Assembly: GCA_038316435.1 (NCBI GenBank)
Contig: JBBQAQ010000015.1
Coordinates: forward strand, 13,372-77,371
Reading direction: 5' to 3'
DNA length: 64,000 nt
Origin: JACJXF01 sp038316435
GTDB lineage: Bacteria > Bacteroidota > Bacteroidia > Bacteroidales > GCA-2748055
Within the stretch, counting starts at the first letter, position 1. Each line of letters opens with the position of its first letter. Positions 24,735 through 33,594 of the stretch are shown here, one piece after another. The notes under the pieces are model-generated. The model was not told the DNA's origin. It searched no databases and was given only the letters and a program-made list of their open reading frames with translations. A program made the position numbers and the translations under genes.

Positions 24735-26303
24735 TTATTTTCCTCCTTCTTCTTTAGGTCCGATTTTTATTTGTTTTACCAATATACTAACCTCTGCAAT
24801 TGCCAAAGCGGTGAAAACCACAGCAAAAAGCCAGAAAGTAATCTGAACTGCGCTTGCATCGATTTTTGAAACTGCCGCAACGGTTGGCATTAAATCCTGG
24901 ATTACCCAAGGCTGTCTTCCTACTTCAGCAACAATCCATCCTGCTTCACTTGCAATATAGGGTAATGGTAAACTTATAAGTGCTAGTTTAAGGAACCATT
25001 TTTTATTCGCGATAGTATCCCTGTAAACAAAAAGCAGACTCAAAGCAAAAAACAGTACAAAATAAAAACCAAGCATCATCATTACTTTAAAACTATAAAA
25101 AGTGAGAGGCACATTAGGAATAAGGCTATTTACGTCATTCAGATAACCGTAGCCAAAATACCGGAAAAATTCCTCTTTGTAAGTTTTATCGTAAAATTTC
25201 GCCTTATATGAATCGTAGGCTAAAAGATCCTTCGCTTTTTTAGCATCTTTCATGGCCCTTAAATCAGCAATTGCTATTTTCCCCCGTCGTATTTTTTCTT
25301 CTGCCGACATTATACCATGTTTCTCATTTCCTTTTGTCAGATCAGCAATACCGGGCACAAAAGCCTGCCAATTGCCGTAGGCCATGTAAGATAAGAGATT
25401 GGGGATTTCAAGAATGAAATGATAATCTTTCAGAGTTTCATCATCCAGATTTTCCGATTCACTTGAGAGTATCCCTAAAGCAATTAGCCCTGCACCTCTC
25501 TGTCCATGAAATAAACCTTCGATAGCGGCAAATTTCATTGGCTGCGTTTTAACGATTTCACGTGTTGTGCTATCGCCGGAGAAAATGAGATAAATTGAAG
25601 TGATTAATCCAAATATCGAAGCAACAAGTATGCTTCTTTTTGCAAACCATGTTTCTCTCTTTTTGATGAGAAACCATGCGCTGATTCCTATTACAAAGAT
25701 GGAAGCAAGCACATAACCGGAGCTAATGGTATGAGTAAATTTATTAACCGCAGATGGGGAAAACAATACATCCCAGAAGCTCACCATTTCATTTCTTGCT
25801 GTTTCGGGATTGAACTGCATACCTACCGGATTTTGCATCCAGGCATTTGCAACCAGAATCCACAAAGCGGAAAGATTTGCACCAATAGCAACAAGCCATG
25901 TGGAAGTTAAATGGAATCGCTTACTTACCTTATTCCATCCAAAAAACATGACCGCGACAAATGTCGATTCGAGGAAAAAAGCCATGATTCCTTCTATCGC
26001 CAGAGGTGCTCCGAAGATATCTCCTACAAACCATGAATAATGCGACCAATTAGTCCCGAATTCAAATTCAAGAATAATGCCAGTAGCAACGCCTATGGCA
26101 AAATTAATCCCGAAAAGGGTCATCCAGAACTTGGTAAGTTTTTTCCAACGCGGATCACCGGTTCTGACATAAATTGACTCCATAATTGCCATCAGAAATG
26201 ACAATCCAAGAGTAAGTGGCACAAATAGCCAGTGGTAAATGGCGGTAAGAGCAAATTGCCCTCTCGACCAGTCTACCAGGGATAGATCTACATTTTCAAG
26301 CAT
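24735..26303 (-). CDS. cydA: Cytochrome bd ubiquinol oxidase subunit I
   Basis: Carries hemes b558, b595 and d and oxidises quinol while reducing oxygen. The 522-residue protein begins SLVDWSRGQFALTAIYHWLFVPLTLG with the conserved heme-ligand His in the first helix, then GIATGI-type helices and HTISSGYVLAS with the second His, around residue 185. The later YFVLFFALSLLFVYRD and ASEAGWIVAEVGRQPWVIQDLMPT match the quinol-site end. The Q loop (about residues 240-350) contains GERGAGLIALG-like and KGNEKHGIMSAEEK stretches. Its operon has DUF4492 upstream and cydB plus a small gene downstream. Confidence 0.96.
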   Translation of the reverse strand: MLENVDLSLVDWSRGQFALTAIYHWLFVPLTLGLSFLMAIMESIYVRTGDPRWKKLTKFWMTLFGINFAIGVATGIILEFEFGTNWSHYSWFVGDIFGAPLAIEGIMAFFLESTFVAVMFFGWNKVSKRFHLTSTWLVAIGANLSALWILVANAWMQNPVGMQFNPETARNEMVSFWDVLFSPSAVNKFTHTISSGYVLASIFVIGISAWFLIKKRETWFAKRSILVASIFGLITSIYLIFSGDSTTREIVKTQPMKFAAIEGLFHGQRGAGLIALGILSSESENLDDETLKDYHFILEIPNLLSYMAYGNWQAFVPGIADLTKGNEKHGIMSAEEKIRRGKIAIADLRAMKDAKKAKDLLAYDSYKAKFYDKTYKEEFFRYFGYGYLNDVNSLIPNVPLTFYSFKVMMMLGFYFVLFFALSLLFVYRDTIANKKWFLKLALISLPLPYIASEAGWIVAEVGRQPWVIQDLMPTVAAVSKIDASAVQITFWLFAVVFTALAIAEVSILVKQIKIGPKEEGGK

Positions 26304-26311
26304 GGTTAGTT

Positions 26312-26524
26312 TTATTTAGTTAATTGATCTAAGACGTATTCACTTCGTTGTTCATCGGTATCAAAATTTCGTTTTAGCAGATCAGGAAAGAAAAAGATTT
26401 TGAGAATAACAAACATGATAAAAAGCTTCACAAGGATAATAAGCCATACCTGTCTCCCCCAGCGAGGCATTTCGCGGAAACCTGTGTAATAGAAAATGAA
26501 AACCTGTTTTATTTTCCGAAACAT
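26312..26524 (-). CDS. DUF4492 small membrane protein upstream of cydA
   Basis: Seventy residues, start taken at the ATG of MFRKIKQVFIFYYTGFREM; an in-frame TTG two codons earlier is the only alternative. One membrane helix at about 24-45 (WLIILVKLFIMFVILKIFFF) is followed by an acidic tail. DUF4492 genes are commonly found directly before cydA in Bacteroidota and Epsilonproteobacteria, so an assembly or accessory role in cytochrome bd is reasonable; function is not established. It ends 8 bp before cydA. Confidence 0.82.
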   Translation of the reverse strand: MFRKIKQVFIFYYTGFREMPRWGRQVWLIILVKLFIMFVILKIFFFPDLLKRNFDTDEQRSEYVLDQLTK

Positions 26525-26681
26525 ATACAAATATAATAATTTGCTGGTATATTAAAAGTAGTTGGCAGGGATTGAAGATTAACAACCCAACCTGTCATTA
26601 TCAGGCATTAAGTAATCATCAGAATTGAAACTGGAGATAATCGCTGGGTTCCCGTGGGTTCTGGACGGGCATTTCAGACTG

Positions 26682-26834
26682 CTAAAACTCCAAATATGTC
26701 AATGCAGAAACTACTAATTGAATTATCCCTTTATCTGCAATAGTTGCAATCTTAGCAGCAGAATCATAAAATAGTTCACGTTCACCTAGTAAATCGATAA
26801 CCACATTTGTATCAAGAAAGAGTTTGTCTTTCAT
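26682..26834 (-). pseudogene. Truncated PIN-domain toxin
   Basis: A 50-residue frame beginning MKDKLFLDTNVVIDLL, the N-terminus of a PIN ribonuclease with the first catalytic Asp in LDTN. It reads well to about residue 46 (QLVVSALT) and then ends in YLEF and a stop. PIN toxins of this type are about 130-140 residues and need three or four acidic residues, so this copy cannot be active. Its ATG overlaps the stop of the antitoxin gene (ATGA), the normal toxin-antitoxin layout. Confidence 0.85.
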
Positions 26835-27088
26835 TTGTATTTCTCTGATAAATAATCACCATAAGCTTTTTTATAATCATAATCATCAGGAAGTTTAATA
26901 CCTGTTCTCATGCTCTTAACAAAAAATGAAATTTCAATATCTTCATCCGATTGAGGGTTCTCTTTCTCTATCAATGCTTTTAAGTAGGACTCTATCAGGC
27001 GAGAAAGACTTCTTTGATGTGACGTTGCATATTCTTTTGCTTTGTCGATCACATTCTTATCTTATTTTAATGTCAATTTCGCATCCAT
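26831..27088 (-). pseudogene. DUF6364-family antitoxin with in-frame stop
   Basis: Reads MDAKLTLK, then TAA at 27062-27064, then DKNVIDKAKEYATSHQRSLSRLIE and so on to KAYGDYLSEKYK. The family's ribbon-helix-helix N-terminus is therefore interrupted at codon 9; TTA to TAA is a one-base change that would restore a leucine. A GTG four codons after the stop could start a 73-residue product lacking the DNA-binding strand. The partner PIN toxin is truncated, so the pair looks dead. Confidence 0.82.
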
Positions 27089-27204
27089 ATTCCATTAATT
27101 TATACGTGCAAATATAGCTTATTAATCCGTGCAAATAAAGTTTTCCCTCCCTTCAAATTTGCGCATATAAGCAGAATTAAGGATTCTTTTTTAATGAAAA
27201 CAGT

Positions 27205-27246
27205 GAATATAATCACCATATTCATTATAATTTGGTGATTATATTC
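27205..27246. terminator. 14-bp A/T-rich inverted repeat, possible terminator or operator
   Basis: GAATATAATCACCA at 27205-27218 is perfectly complementary to 27233-27246, with a 14-nt loop. It lies 29 bp past the end of the M56/TonB coding region on the minus strand and before the dead antitoxin gene. The minus strand after the stem reads ACTGTTTTC, a weak U-run. Confidence 0.5.
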
Positions 27247-27274
27247 TCTGAGTTTCAACGATCTGCCGGAATGT

Positions 27275-29336
27275 TTATTCCAATAAAAAATTTACCGGAT
27301 AAGTATATTGCACCGAAACTGCCTTACCCCTTTGCTTTCCGGGTGTCCAAAGTGGAGAACCTTCTAAAATGCGTATTGCTTCCTTATCAAATGCTTCTAC
27401 TGAGGGAACAACAACCTTAACATCAGTAACTTTTCCGGTTTCATTTACAGTAAACTGCACAATCGTGCGACCTGTTATCTTGTTTTTCTTTTCAGCTTCT
27501 GGATATACTAAAATACCGTTGATATACTTACGGAATTCCTGTGAAGGTTCCCCACCGTTGAATTTTGGCATTTCTTCAACAATATTAAACACCTGACCTA
27601 TTGCAGAATCACTAACTGACATCATACTGGACTTACTTATACCATTTTGACTCCGTGGGTTCAACCAAGATCCGGAATCCTTGTAATTGGGTTTTAACCG
27701 TTTGAGATTCTTTGGTTTTATCATGAGTAGTTCCCGTATGACTTGAACTATTAATGGTTTTATTATGTATATCAGTCGTCGGAACCGTTGAAATTTCATT
27801 AGTACTAATAATAGTAGTGACATTTATTACAACCTCTATGCCATCCTGTCTCTCCTTCTTTTGAATATCACTAAGATGTGTTACGCTAATGCCTTTAACA
27901 CTTCTCGGATCCAGATTTTGAAACGTCTCTGCGGTTTGTTTTTTACCATCAATAATAATTAGCTTTTTGGCTTCATCGATTGTGGTAAACTCGGGATGAT
28001 ATGTTTGCCTAATTCTAACCGAATTGCTGGTTTCCTTATTTTGAATATCATCAACAACAACAGAATTTTGCTCTGTGGCCTTTTTCTTTGTAGTTATAAC
28101 GTACATGTCTTTCCCACCGGGCTTTCCAAACCTGTCAAAGCTCTTGATCGAGGCGATGTCGTCCTTATTAATCTCGTCAATATTAGTGTAGTTTGTTTTT
28201 ACCCCATCAACAATAAAAACCGGTGGAATCAGATTTACCACTTCCCTTTCAAGTACAACAAACCGGTATTCTCCGGGTTCAAACCAATGGGATTGGGATT
28301 TATATCCTATATGTGAAAATACAACTTCTTCCCTCTCTTTCAACTCCAGCAAATATTCCCCTTCCTTTCCCACAACTGCGCCTGTTGTGGCGTTTTTTAT
28401 CACCAGGGTGGAGCCAATTGCAGGCTGTCCGGTATCTGCAAATACAACTTTACCACTAATGGAAGTACCGTGCCTGGCTTTACCAACAGCAAAACCCAAT
28501 GAAATCAAAATTGCCGGAATAAGTATCCCAACCTTTATGATTCCTGAACGAATGGAATGTGATTTTTTCATCATTTCGAATCTGTTTTTTATAAAAGAAT
28601 TGTTGAATTGTTGTGACAGGCTGAAAACCTCCACCCCCATAGTCTGGTTCAGAAGCTGTATGCGGTAATGGGTAGGATCAGCTCCGCCCTGCAAAGCCTC
28701 ACGATCGGCAAGGTGTTCGTGGTTTTCCTTCAGCATCCGGGCAAAAAGCCAGGTAAAGGGATTAAACCAGGTAGCAAGGATGACAAACTCCATGATAATA
28801 AGATCAATATAATGGAGCTGGCGAACATGTGCCTTTTCGTGAAGCAAAATGGAATTGATGTCCTCAGAATTTTTAAGGCTTTCAGGAAGAAAAATCCTCG
28901 AGAAAACTGCAAAAATCTCGTCATTAACCGAATAAGCTACCCCTTTTTCTTTTCGGTCGGCTTTTCTCCAGACATTGTTCCACTTCAAAATCAGAAATAT
29001 ATTACGAAACAGTAGAATCAAAGCTCCACAGAAGTACAGAGCAAGCATTACGGTTGGCCAGTTTATGGGTGAGGTTTCAGCGATTTCAGGAGCAATAACC
29101 GTTTCTGCAGGAACAAATTGTAGTTCATCCGTTTCGAATACAGGAGTGCTGTACTCGACAATTTCCGGGCTTTTCAGGGCAAGCAGCGGGATAAGGAATG
29201 TGATTATTAGTCCCCCGAGAAGAAAAAACCGCTTAAGACGGAGAGCAGCATCTTTCCTGAAGAAAAAATAATATGTTATGGCAAATAAAGTTATGCCAAG
29301 ACATGCCTTCATAATATACAAAGTGTAACTATTCAT
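27275..29336 (-). pseudogene. M56 (BlaR1-type) sensor peptidase with carboxypeptidase-like and TonB C-terminal domains, apparently frameshifted
   Basis: The first frame (29336-27633, 567 residues) has four N-terminal membrane helices, the zinc peptidase motif HEKAH near residue 168, a carboxypeptidase-regulatory-like domain (SGKVVFADTGQPAIGSTLV) and a plug-like IVDGVKTNYTNIDEI. It then ends at 27633. In the overlapping +1 frame the chain continues as a complete TonB C-terminal domain (VEEMPKFNGGEPSQEFRKYINGILVYPEAE... to PVNFLLE). Full-length relatives carry both parts in one protein, so one base has probably been gained (or two lost) somewhere around 27640-27800, or there is a sequencing error. 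Its start overlaps blaI by 8 bp; together they would sense envelope stress. Confidence 0.75.
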
Positions 29337-29709
29337 TTTTTAATTTTTTGTTCATTTCCTTTTGTAGCTCGGTAAGCATTTTTTCCAGTTCTTCCATGCT
29401 GATGTCATTTTCCTTTGCGAAAAATGTGGCCATTCCGGAAAACGAACCGTTAAAATAGCTTCCTACAAAATCCTTTAGTTGTGCATTGGAATATTCCTTC
29501 TTGCTCACCAGAGGAAAATAGAGATATGTACTGCCATAAGACTTATGGGATACGAAGTTCTTTTTCTCAAGGACCCGGATAACCGTTGATACTGTAGTAT
29601 ATGGGGTTTGCGGATCCTCAAGTTGTGAAATAATGTCTCGCACGAGAGCCTCTCCCAGCCTCCAGAGGATAAGCATTATTTCTTCTTCTGCTTTGGTTAG
29701 TTTTTTCAT
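29329..29709 (-). CDS. BlaI/MecI/CopY family repressor
   Basis: Winged-helix repressor of 126 residues. The DNA-binding domain (about 5-75) reads LTKAEEEIMLILWRLGEALVRDII and TPYTTVSTVIRVLEKKNFVSHK, followed by YLYFPLVSKKEY and the helical dimerisation region. In this family the co-encoded M56 protease cleaves the repressor to start transcription of the shared operon; here the protease gene overlaps by 8 bp but looks frameshifted, which would leave the repressor permanently on. A good promoter precedes the gene. Confidence 0.92.
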   Translation of the reverse strand: MKKLTKAEEEIMLILWRLGEALVRDIISQLEDPQTPYTTVSTVIRVLEKKNFVSHKSYGSTYLYFPLVSKKEYSNAQLKDFVGSYFNGSFSGMATFFAKENDISMEELEKMLTELQKEMNKKLKNE

Positions 29710-29738
29710 CTTTATATGGATTTGAGAATTTCATAAAT

Positions 29739-29770
29739 CAAATGTATTACTATTTTTTACGTTTGTCAAC
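29739..29770 (-). promoter_or_regulatory. Promoter of the blaI-M56 pair
   Basis: On the minus strand GTTG (29767-29770) and TACATTTG (29739-29746) are separated by 20 bases, matching the Bacteroidota TTTG/TAnnTTTG pattern. It lies 30 bp before the blaI ATG. Confidence 0.65.
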
Positions 29771-29941
29771 TATATTTGCAGTTAGTTTTGAAAATATTTT
29801 TTAATATATTAACATTCAATGTTTTATACAAATTAAATTAGTAATAAAATAAAACAAAATGCATTAAAAAAATTAACCGCTTCAAAACAGAGCTTCGGGG
29901 AACTTACCCCTTAGACATTAGAATTAATCAAACATTATTGA

Positions 29942-30094
29942 TTAATGCCTCCAAATTTTTGGATTATTAGCAATGTATTTTTGAATGTTATTGAAAGCAT
30001 TATCATCTTTTATAATTCGATCATGAAATCGCTCCTGCCATTCAAAATTTTTCATTCCCATTTTTCGGGCGTGGGTAGTTAAAGCAGATTTAAA
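29942..30094 (-). pseudogene. C-terminal remnant of a REP-associated (RAYT) Y1 transposase
   Basis: Reading on the minus strand from FKSALTTHARKMGM to NNIQKYIANNPKIWRH and a stop at 29942. The fragment contains the strongly conserved tail FEWQERFHDRII and YIANNPKIW of RAYT proteins. A stop codon lies directly upstream of the Phe, and the N-terminal half with the HUH motif and catalytic Tyr is missing. No intact relative or clear REP array is beside it. Confidence 0.85.
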
Positions 30095-30232
30095 TTAAAC
30101 TCATATTTAACACGCATTTAATGCTCTGTTTAACAATATTATAATCACATTTTATATCTGCAATTTCCAATTTCCTTCCAAATAAGCCCTTCTATTTAAA
30201 TTCATTTTAATAATGAGCTTGTGTTTGTTATC
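30095..30232. other. A/T-rich spacer upstream of the cox promoter
   Basis: Very A/T-rich sequence between the RAYT remnant and the sco promoter. On the minus strand there is an open stretch near 30250-30165 with no recognisable content. Nothing further seen. Confidence 0.5.
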
Positions 30233-30263
30233 TTTGGCTTCATTGGAAATCGGCATAATTTTG
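30233..30263 (+). promoter_or_regulatory. Near-perfect promoter of the sco-ctaD operon
   Basis: TTTG at 30233-30236 and TAATTTTG at 30256-30263 with a 19-bp spacer, the consensus layout for the primary sigma factor of Bacteroidota. The sco start codon follows 33 bp downstream. Confidence 0.75.
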
Positions 30264-30296
30264 TATATTTAACCCTAACTAATTGATATCATTGCC

Positions 30297-31067
30297 ATGA
30301 AGTATTTAAGTTTAGTATTTATTGGTTCTTTTCTATTTGCTGGTTCTTTTCTATATTCTCAGACTCCCTTATCCTCTCCCCCTGTAGAAATAGGCTTTTT
30401 AGAAAAGCAGGGACAATATGTTGCCCTTGATACCCGATTAATAAACGAAAAGGGTGACACTGTTTATCTGCGCGACATTATCAATAAGCCAACAATTTTA
30501 AATCTGGTATATTATCGTTGCCCGGGCACCTGTAGCCCTCTGATGTGGGGAGTTTCCAAATTCATTGATGAGGTGGATCTTGAAATGGGCAAGGACTATC
30601 AGGTTCTTACCATAAGCTTCGATCCTACCGAAAGTATCGATCTTGGAATAAAAAAGAAGGCCAATTATGTTAGCAGCCTGAAACATAAAGATCGTGCAGA
30701 TTTTTGGTATTTCTTTGTATCGGATAGTGCCAATATTGCTAATTTGTGTGAATCGGTTGGTTTTCATTACAGATGGATCAATACTGCTTATGTTCACCCG
30801 ACCGGCTTAATAGCCTTAGCAACTGACGGTAAAATAACCCGCTATCTCAGAGGCATGGAATTTCTTCCCTTTGATATTAAAATTACCATGGTCGAAGCTG
30901 CAAATGGAAAGATCGGACCAAGCATAAACAGATTATTAGCTATTTGTTATGATCAAAAAGGAAACGATTTTGTTTTTAATGTTTTAAAGGTCTCGGGAAT
31001 TGTCATTGCATTTTTTATTATTGTAATATTTCTGATTCTGTTTTTATCAAAGAAAATCAATAAATAA
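30297..31067 (+). CDS. SCO1/SenC family copper chaperone with C-terminal membrane helix
   Basis: Delivers copper to the CuA site of cytochrome oxidase, acting in the periplasm. The copper-binding motif is CPGTC (in YYRCPGTCSPL, about residue 75) and the third ligand is the His in YVHPTGLIAL (about residue 166). A signal peptide fills residues 1-22, and unusually a second hydrophobic helix lies at the C-terminus (about 230-252), anchoring the protein at the far end. It is the first gene of the oxidase operon, 12 bp before ctaD, and directly behind the promoter. Confidence 0.9.
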   Translation: MKYLSLVFIGSFLFAGSFLYSQTPLSSPPVEIGFLEKQGQYVALDTRLINEKGDTVYLRDIINKPTILNLVYYRCPGTCSPLMWGVSKFIDEVDLEMGKDYQVLTISFDPTESIDLGIKKKANYVSSLKHKDRADFWYFFVSDSANIANLCESVGFHYRWINTAYVHPTGLIALATDGKITRYLRGMEFLPFDIKITMVEAANGKIGPSINRLLAICYDQKGNDFVFNVLKVSGIVIAFFIIVIFLILFLSKKINK

Positions 31068-31079
31068 AAGGGATAAAAT

Positions 31080-32693
31080 ATGAGTGCTCATACCATCACC
31101 CCTGAACCCAGTTATCTGGAATATAAGGGTAAGTACAAAGGGATTTTCGCATGGATTCTTTCCACCGATCACAAAAGAATTGCAATGCTTTACCTTTATT
31201 CAATCATGTTATTTTTTCTTGTAGGCGCTTCCCTTGGCCTTCTGATGAAATTCGAACTGATAGCTCCGGGTAAAACAATAATGGAGGCACAGACCTATAA
31301 CGCCTTTTTTACTCTTCACGGCATCCTAATGATTTTTGCTGTGGTAATACCAGGACTACCAGCCGTTTTCGGAAACTTTTTGCTCCCGATTATGATTGGA
31401 GCCAAGGATGTTGCCTTACCCCGGCTGAATCTTTTCTCGTGGTATTTGTATGTTGTCGGAATCGTACTGGTTTTAATTTCGCAATTTGCAGGTGCAGGTC
31501 CTCCTGATACTGGCTGGACATTCTACGCTCCCTACAGTTTCCGTACAGCTGGAAATATGCTACCAGCGGTTCTTGGCGCGTTTGTTCTTGGATTTTCATC
31601 CATTTTAACTGGATTAAATTTTATTGTAACGATTCACCGTATGCGCGCACCGGGAATGGGTTGGTTTAAAATGCCTTTATTCCCATGGACTCTATACGGC
31701 ACAGCCTGGATACAGCTTCTGGCAACTCCGGTTGTAGGCGTTACCCTGCTTATGGTGGTTGCTGAAAGAACCTTAAATATTGGTTTTTTTGACCCAGCTT
31801 TAGGTGGCGACCCGGTTTTATATCAGCATTTGTTCTGGATTTACAGTCACCCTGCGGTTTATATCATGATCCTTCCTGCCATGGGTGCTATTTCTGAAAT
31901 AATTCCCACTTTCTCCCGAAAATCAATTTTCGGATACAAATTTATGGTTGCTTCAACCCTTGGGATTGCCTTTGTTGGCTATTTTGTATGGGGGCATCAC
32001 ATGTTTACTTCTGGTATGAGCAACACAGCAATGTATACTTTCTCCCTTCTAACCTTTCTGGTGGCTATTCCCAGCGCAATTAAAGTTTTTAACTGGGTTT
32101 CGACCATGCATAAAGGTTCAATTGATCTGCAGACACCATTCCTTTGGGCACTTGCATTTATCTTTGTATTTATGGTAGGTGGATTTACCGGACTGGTACT
32201 TGGTTCGCTGGCAGCTGATGTGCATCTTCATAATACTGCATTTGTTGTTGCCCATTTCCATTTTATTGTTTTCGGGGGAACCGGATTTGCCTTTTTCGCC
32301 GCAATTCACTACTGGTTTCCAAAAATATATGGCAGAATGTATGACACAAAATGGGCAAATACAGGATTGGTAATGTTTTTCATTGGCTTTATTACTTTAT
32401 ATATGCCTATGTTTTATCTGGGATTTATGGGAATGCCAAGAAGATATTATGATTACGACGAAGTTTTTCACGGTGGAAACATTGTTTCATCAATGGGTTC
32501 GTGGGTGCTTATAGCCGGATTATCAATTATTATCATTAATCTCTTTCGTTCGGCCAGATCAGGACCAAAAGCACTCGCTGATCCATGGGGAGGCAAAACT
32601 CTGGAATGGACAGTTGCTTCACCTCCCTCTCTGGAAAACTTTGAAGAAATACCCACTGTAACCAAAGGACCTTACGATTATACACAAGATTAA
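31080..32693 (+). CDS. ctaD: Cytochrome c oxidase subunit I (aa3/caa3 type)
   Basis: Catalytic subunit with the heme a, heme a3 and CuB sites. Start region STDHKRIAMLYLYS is the standard N-terminus. Heme and copper ligands can be placed: FFTLHGILMIFAVV (heme a His), YSHPAVYIMILPAMG (CuB His and the Tyr cross-link), GHHMFTSGM (CuB HH pair) and HLHNTAFVVAHFHFIVFGG (heme a3 and heme a His). The 537-residue length and 12 helices are normal. The gene is followed by subunit III after 2 bp. Confidence 0.97.
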   Translation: MSAHTITPEPSYLEYKGKYKGIFAWILSTDHKRIAMLYLYSIMLFFLVGASLGLLMKFELIAPGKTIMEAQTYNAFFTLHGILMIFAVVIPGLPAVFGNFLLPIMIGAKDVALPRLNLFSWYLYVVGIVLVLISQFAGAGPPDTGWTFYAPYSFRTAGNMLPAVLGAFVLGFSSILTGLNFIVTIHRMRAPGMGWFKMPLFPWTLYGTAWIQLLATPVVGVTLLMVVAERTLNIGFFDPALGGDPVLYQHLFWIYSHPAVYIMILPAMGAISEIIPTFSRKSIFGYKFMVASTLGIAFVGYFVWGHHMFTSGMSNTAMYTFSLLTFLVAIPSAIKVFNWVSTMHKGSIDLQTPFLWALAFIFVFMVGGFTGLVLGSLAADVHLHNTAFVVAHFHFIVFGGTGFAFFAAIHYWFPKIYGRMYDTKWANTGLVMFFIGFITLYMPMFYLGFMGMPRRYYDYDEVFHGGNIVSSMGSWVLIAGLSIIIINLFRSARSGPKALADPWGGKTLEWTVASPPSLENFEEIPTVTKGPYDYTQD

Positions 32694-32695
32694 TT

Positions 32696-33292
32696 ATGGA
32701 CACACATAGAGATGATGTAGGCTCTAAAATCGGGATGTGGCTTTTCCTCCTGACAGAGATGCTCCTGTTTGGAGGATTATTCATTGTATATTCCGTTTAT
32801 CGTTTCAGAAATCCCGAAGCCTTTCATCTGGCTGCTGAGGAACTGAATGTTTTTGTTGGGACATTGAACACTGCCATTTTGCTAATCAGCAGCGCAACCG
32901 TTGCAATGTCGATAACTGCAATTCAGCTAAAAAACAAAAAACTTTCACTCGTTTTACTTGGCATTACAATTGCACTAGGTCTGGTTTTTCTGGTAAATAA
33001 ATACTTTGAATGGGGAATAAAAATTGAGCATCATATTTATCCCGGCTCAGAAATCCTTGCACTTCGCGGACATGGGGATGTGCTATTCTTTGGATTATAT
33101 TATTTCATGACGGGGCTTCATGCCTTGCATATTATTGCGGGCTTGATTTTTATCGGATTTGTTTTCGTTCGCATTTATAAAAACAAAATCGATTCCGGTA
33201 ATTTCGCTCTTCTTGAAAACTCGGGGTTATACTGGCATCTGGTAGATCTGATCTGGATATTCCTGTTCCCCCTATTCTACTTAATCACATAA
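32696..33292 (+). CDS. ctaE: Cytochrome c oxidase subunit III
   Basis: 198-residue membrane protein with five hydrophobic helices, the short form usual for caa3 and bo3 oxidases. It opens with KIGMWLFLLTEMLLFGGLFIVYSVYR, and has FVGTLNTAILLISSATVAMS, the matrix-side segment and YYFMTGLHALHIIAG with conserved His residues, then YWHLVDLIWIFLFPLFYL at the end. It lies 2 bp after ctaD and 11 bp before the small subunit IV gene. Confidence 0.93.
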   Translation: MDTHRDDVGSKIGMWLFLLTEMLLFGGLFIVYSVYRFRNPEAFHLAAEELNVFVGTLNTAILLISSATVAMSITAIQLKNKKLSLVLLGITIALGLVFLVNKYFEWGIKIEHHIYPGSEILALRGHGDVLFFGLYYFMTGLHALHIIAGLIFIGFVFVRIYKNKIDSGNFALLENSGLYWHLVDLIWIFLFPLFYLIT

Positions 33293-33303
33293 TTTTCGTC
33301 CCG

Positions 33304-33588
33304 ATGGAAAATGAAAAACATCATATTGTTCCGTACATAACCTATTTGCTAGTCCTAGCATTTTTGCTCGCACTAACAGCGATTTCTGTTGCAGTTACCC
33401 AGATCAACCTTGGAGCCCTGACAATAACAATAGCTCTGTTCATAGCCTGCGTGAAATCGACTTTGGTTCTTAGTATTTTCATGCACCTACGATCCGACAA
33501 TAAAATGTACTCTTTCATGGCCATTGGTGTTATTCTGCTTATTGGGGTGCTTATATTTATTACCTTTTTAGACTACCTTTTTAGATAA
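33304..33588 (+). CDS. Cytochrome c oxidase subunit IV (small membrane subunit)
   Basis: 94-residue protein with three hydrophobic helices (about 11-30, 36-58 and 67-90). The family signature is ACVKSTLVLSIFMHLR in the loop between helices 2 and 3. It belongs to the bacterial COX4/CtaF-like family, an accessory subunit of the oxidase. Position in the oxidase operon supports the call. Confidence 0.87.
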   Translation: MENEKHHIVPYITYLLVLAFLLALTAISVAVTQINLGALTITIALFIACVKSTLVLSIFMHLRSDNKMYSFMAIGVILLIGVLIFITFLDYLFR

Positions 33589-33594
33589 GAAATT

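Noticed and set aside
25555..25575. TTTCACGTGTTG inside cydA as a parS-like sequence
   Set aside because: Only one half of the palindrome fits parS. No second site nearby.
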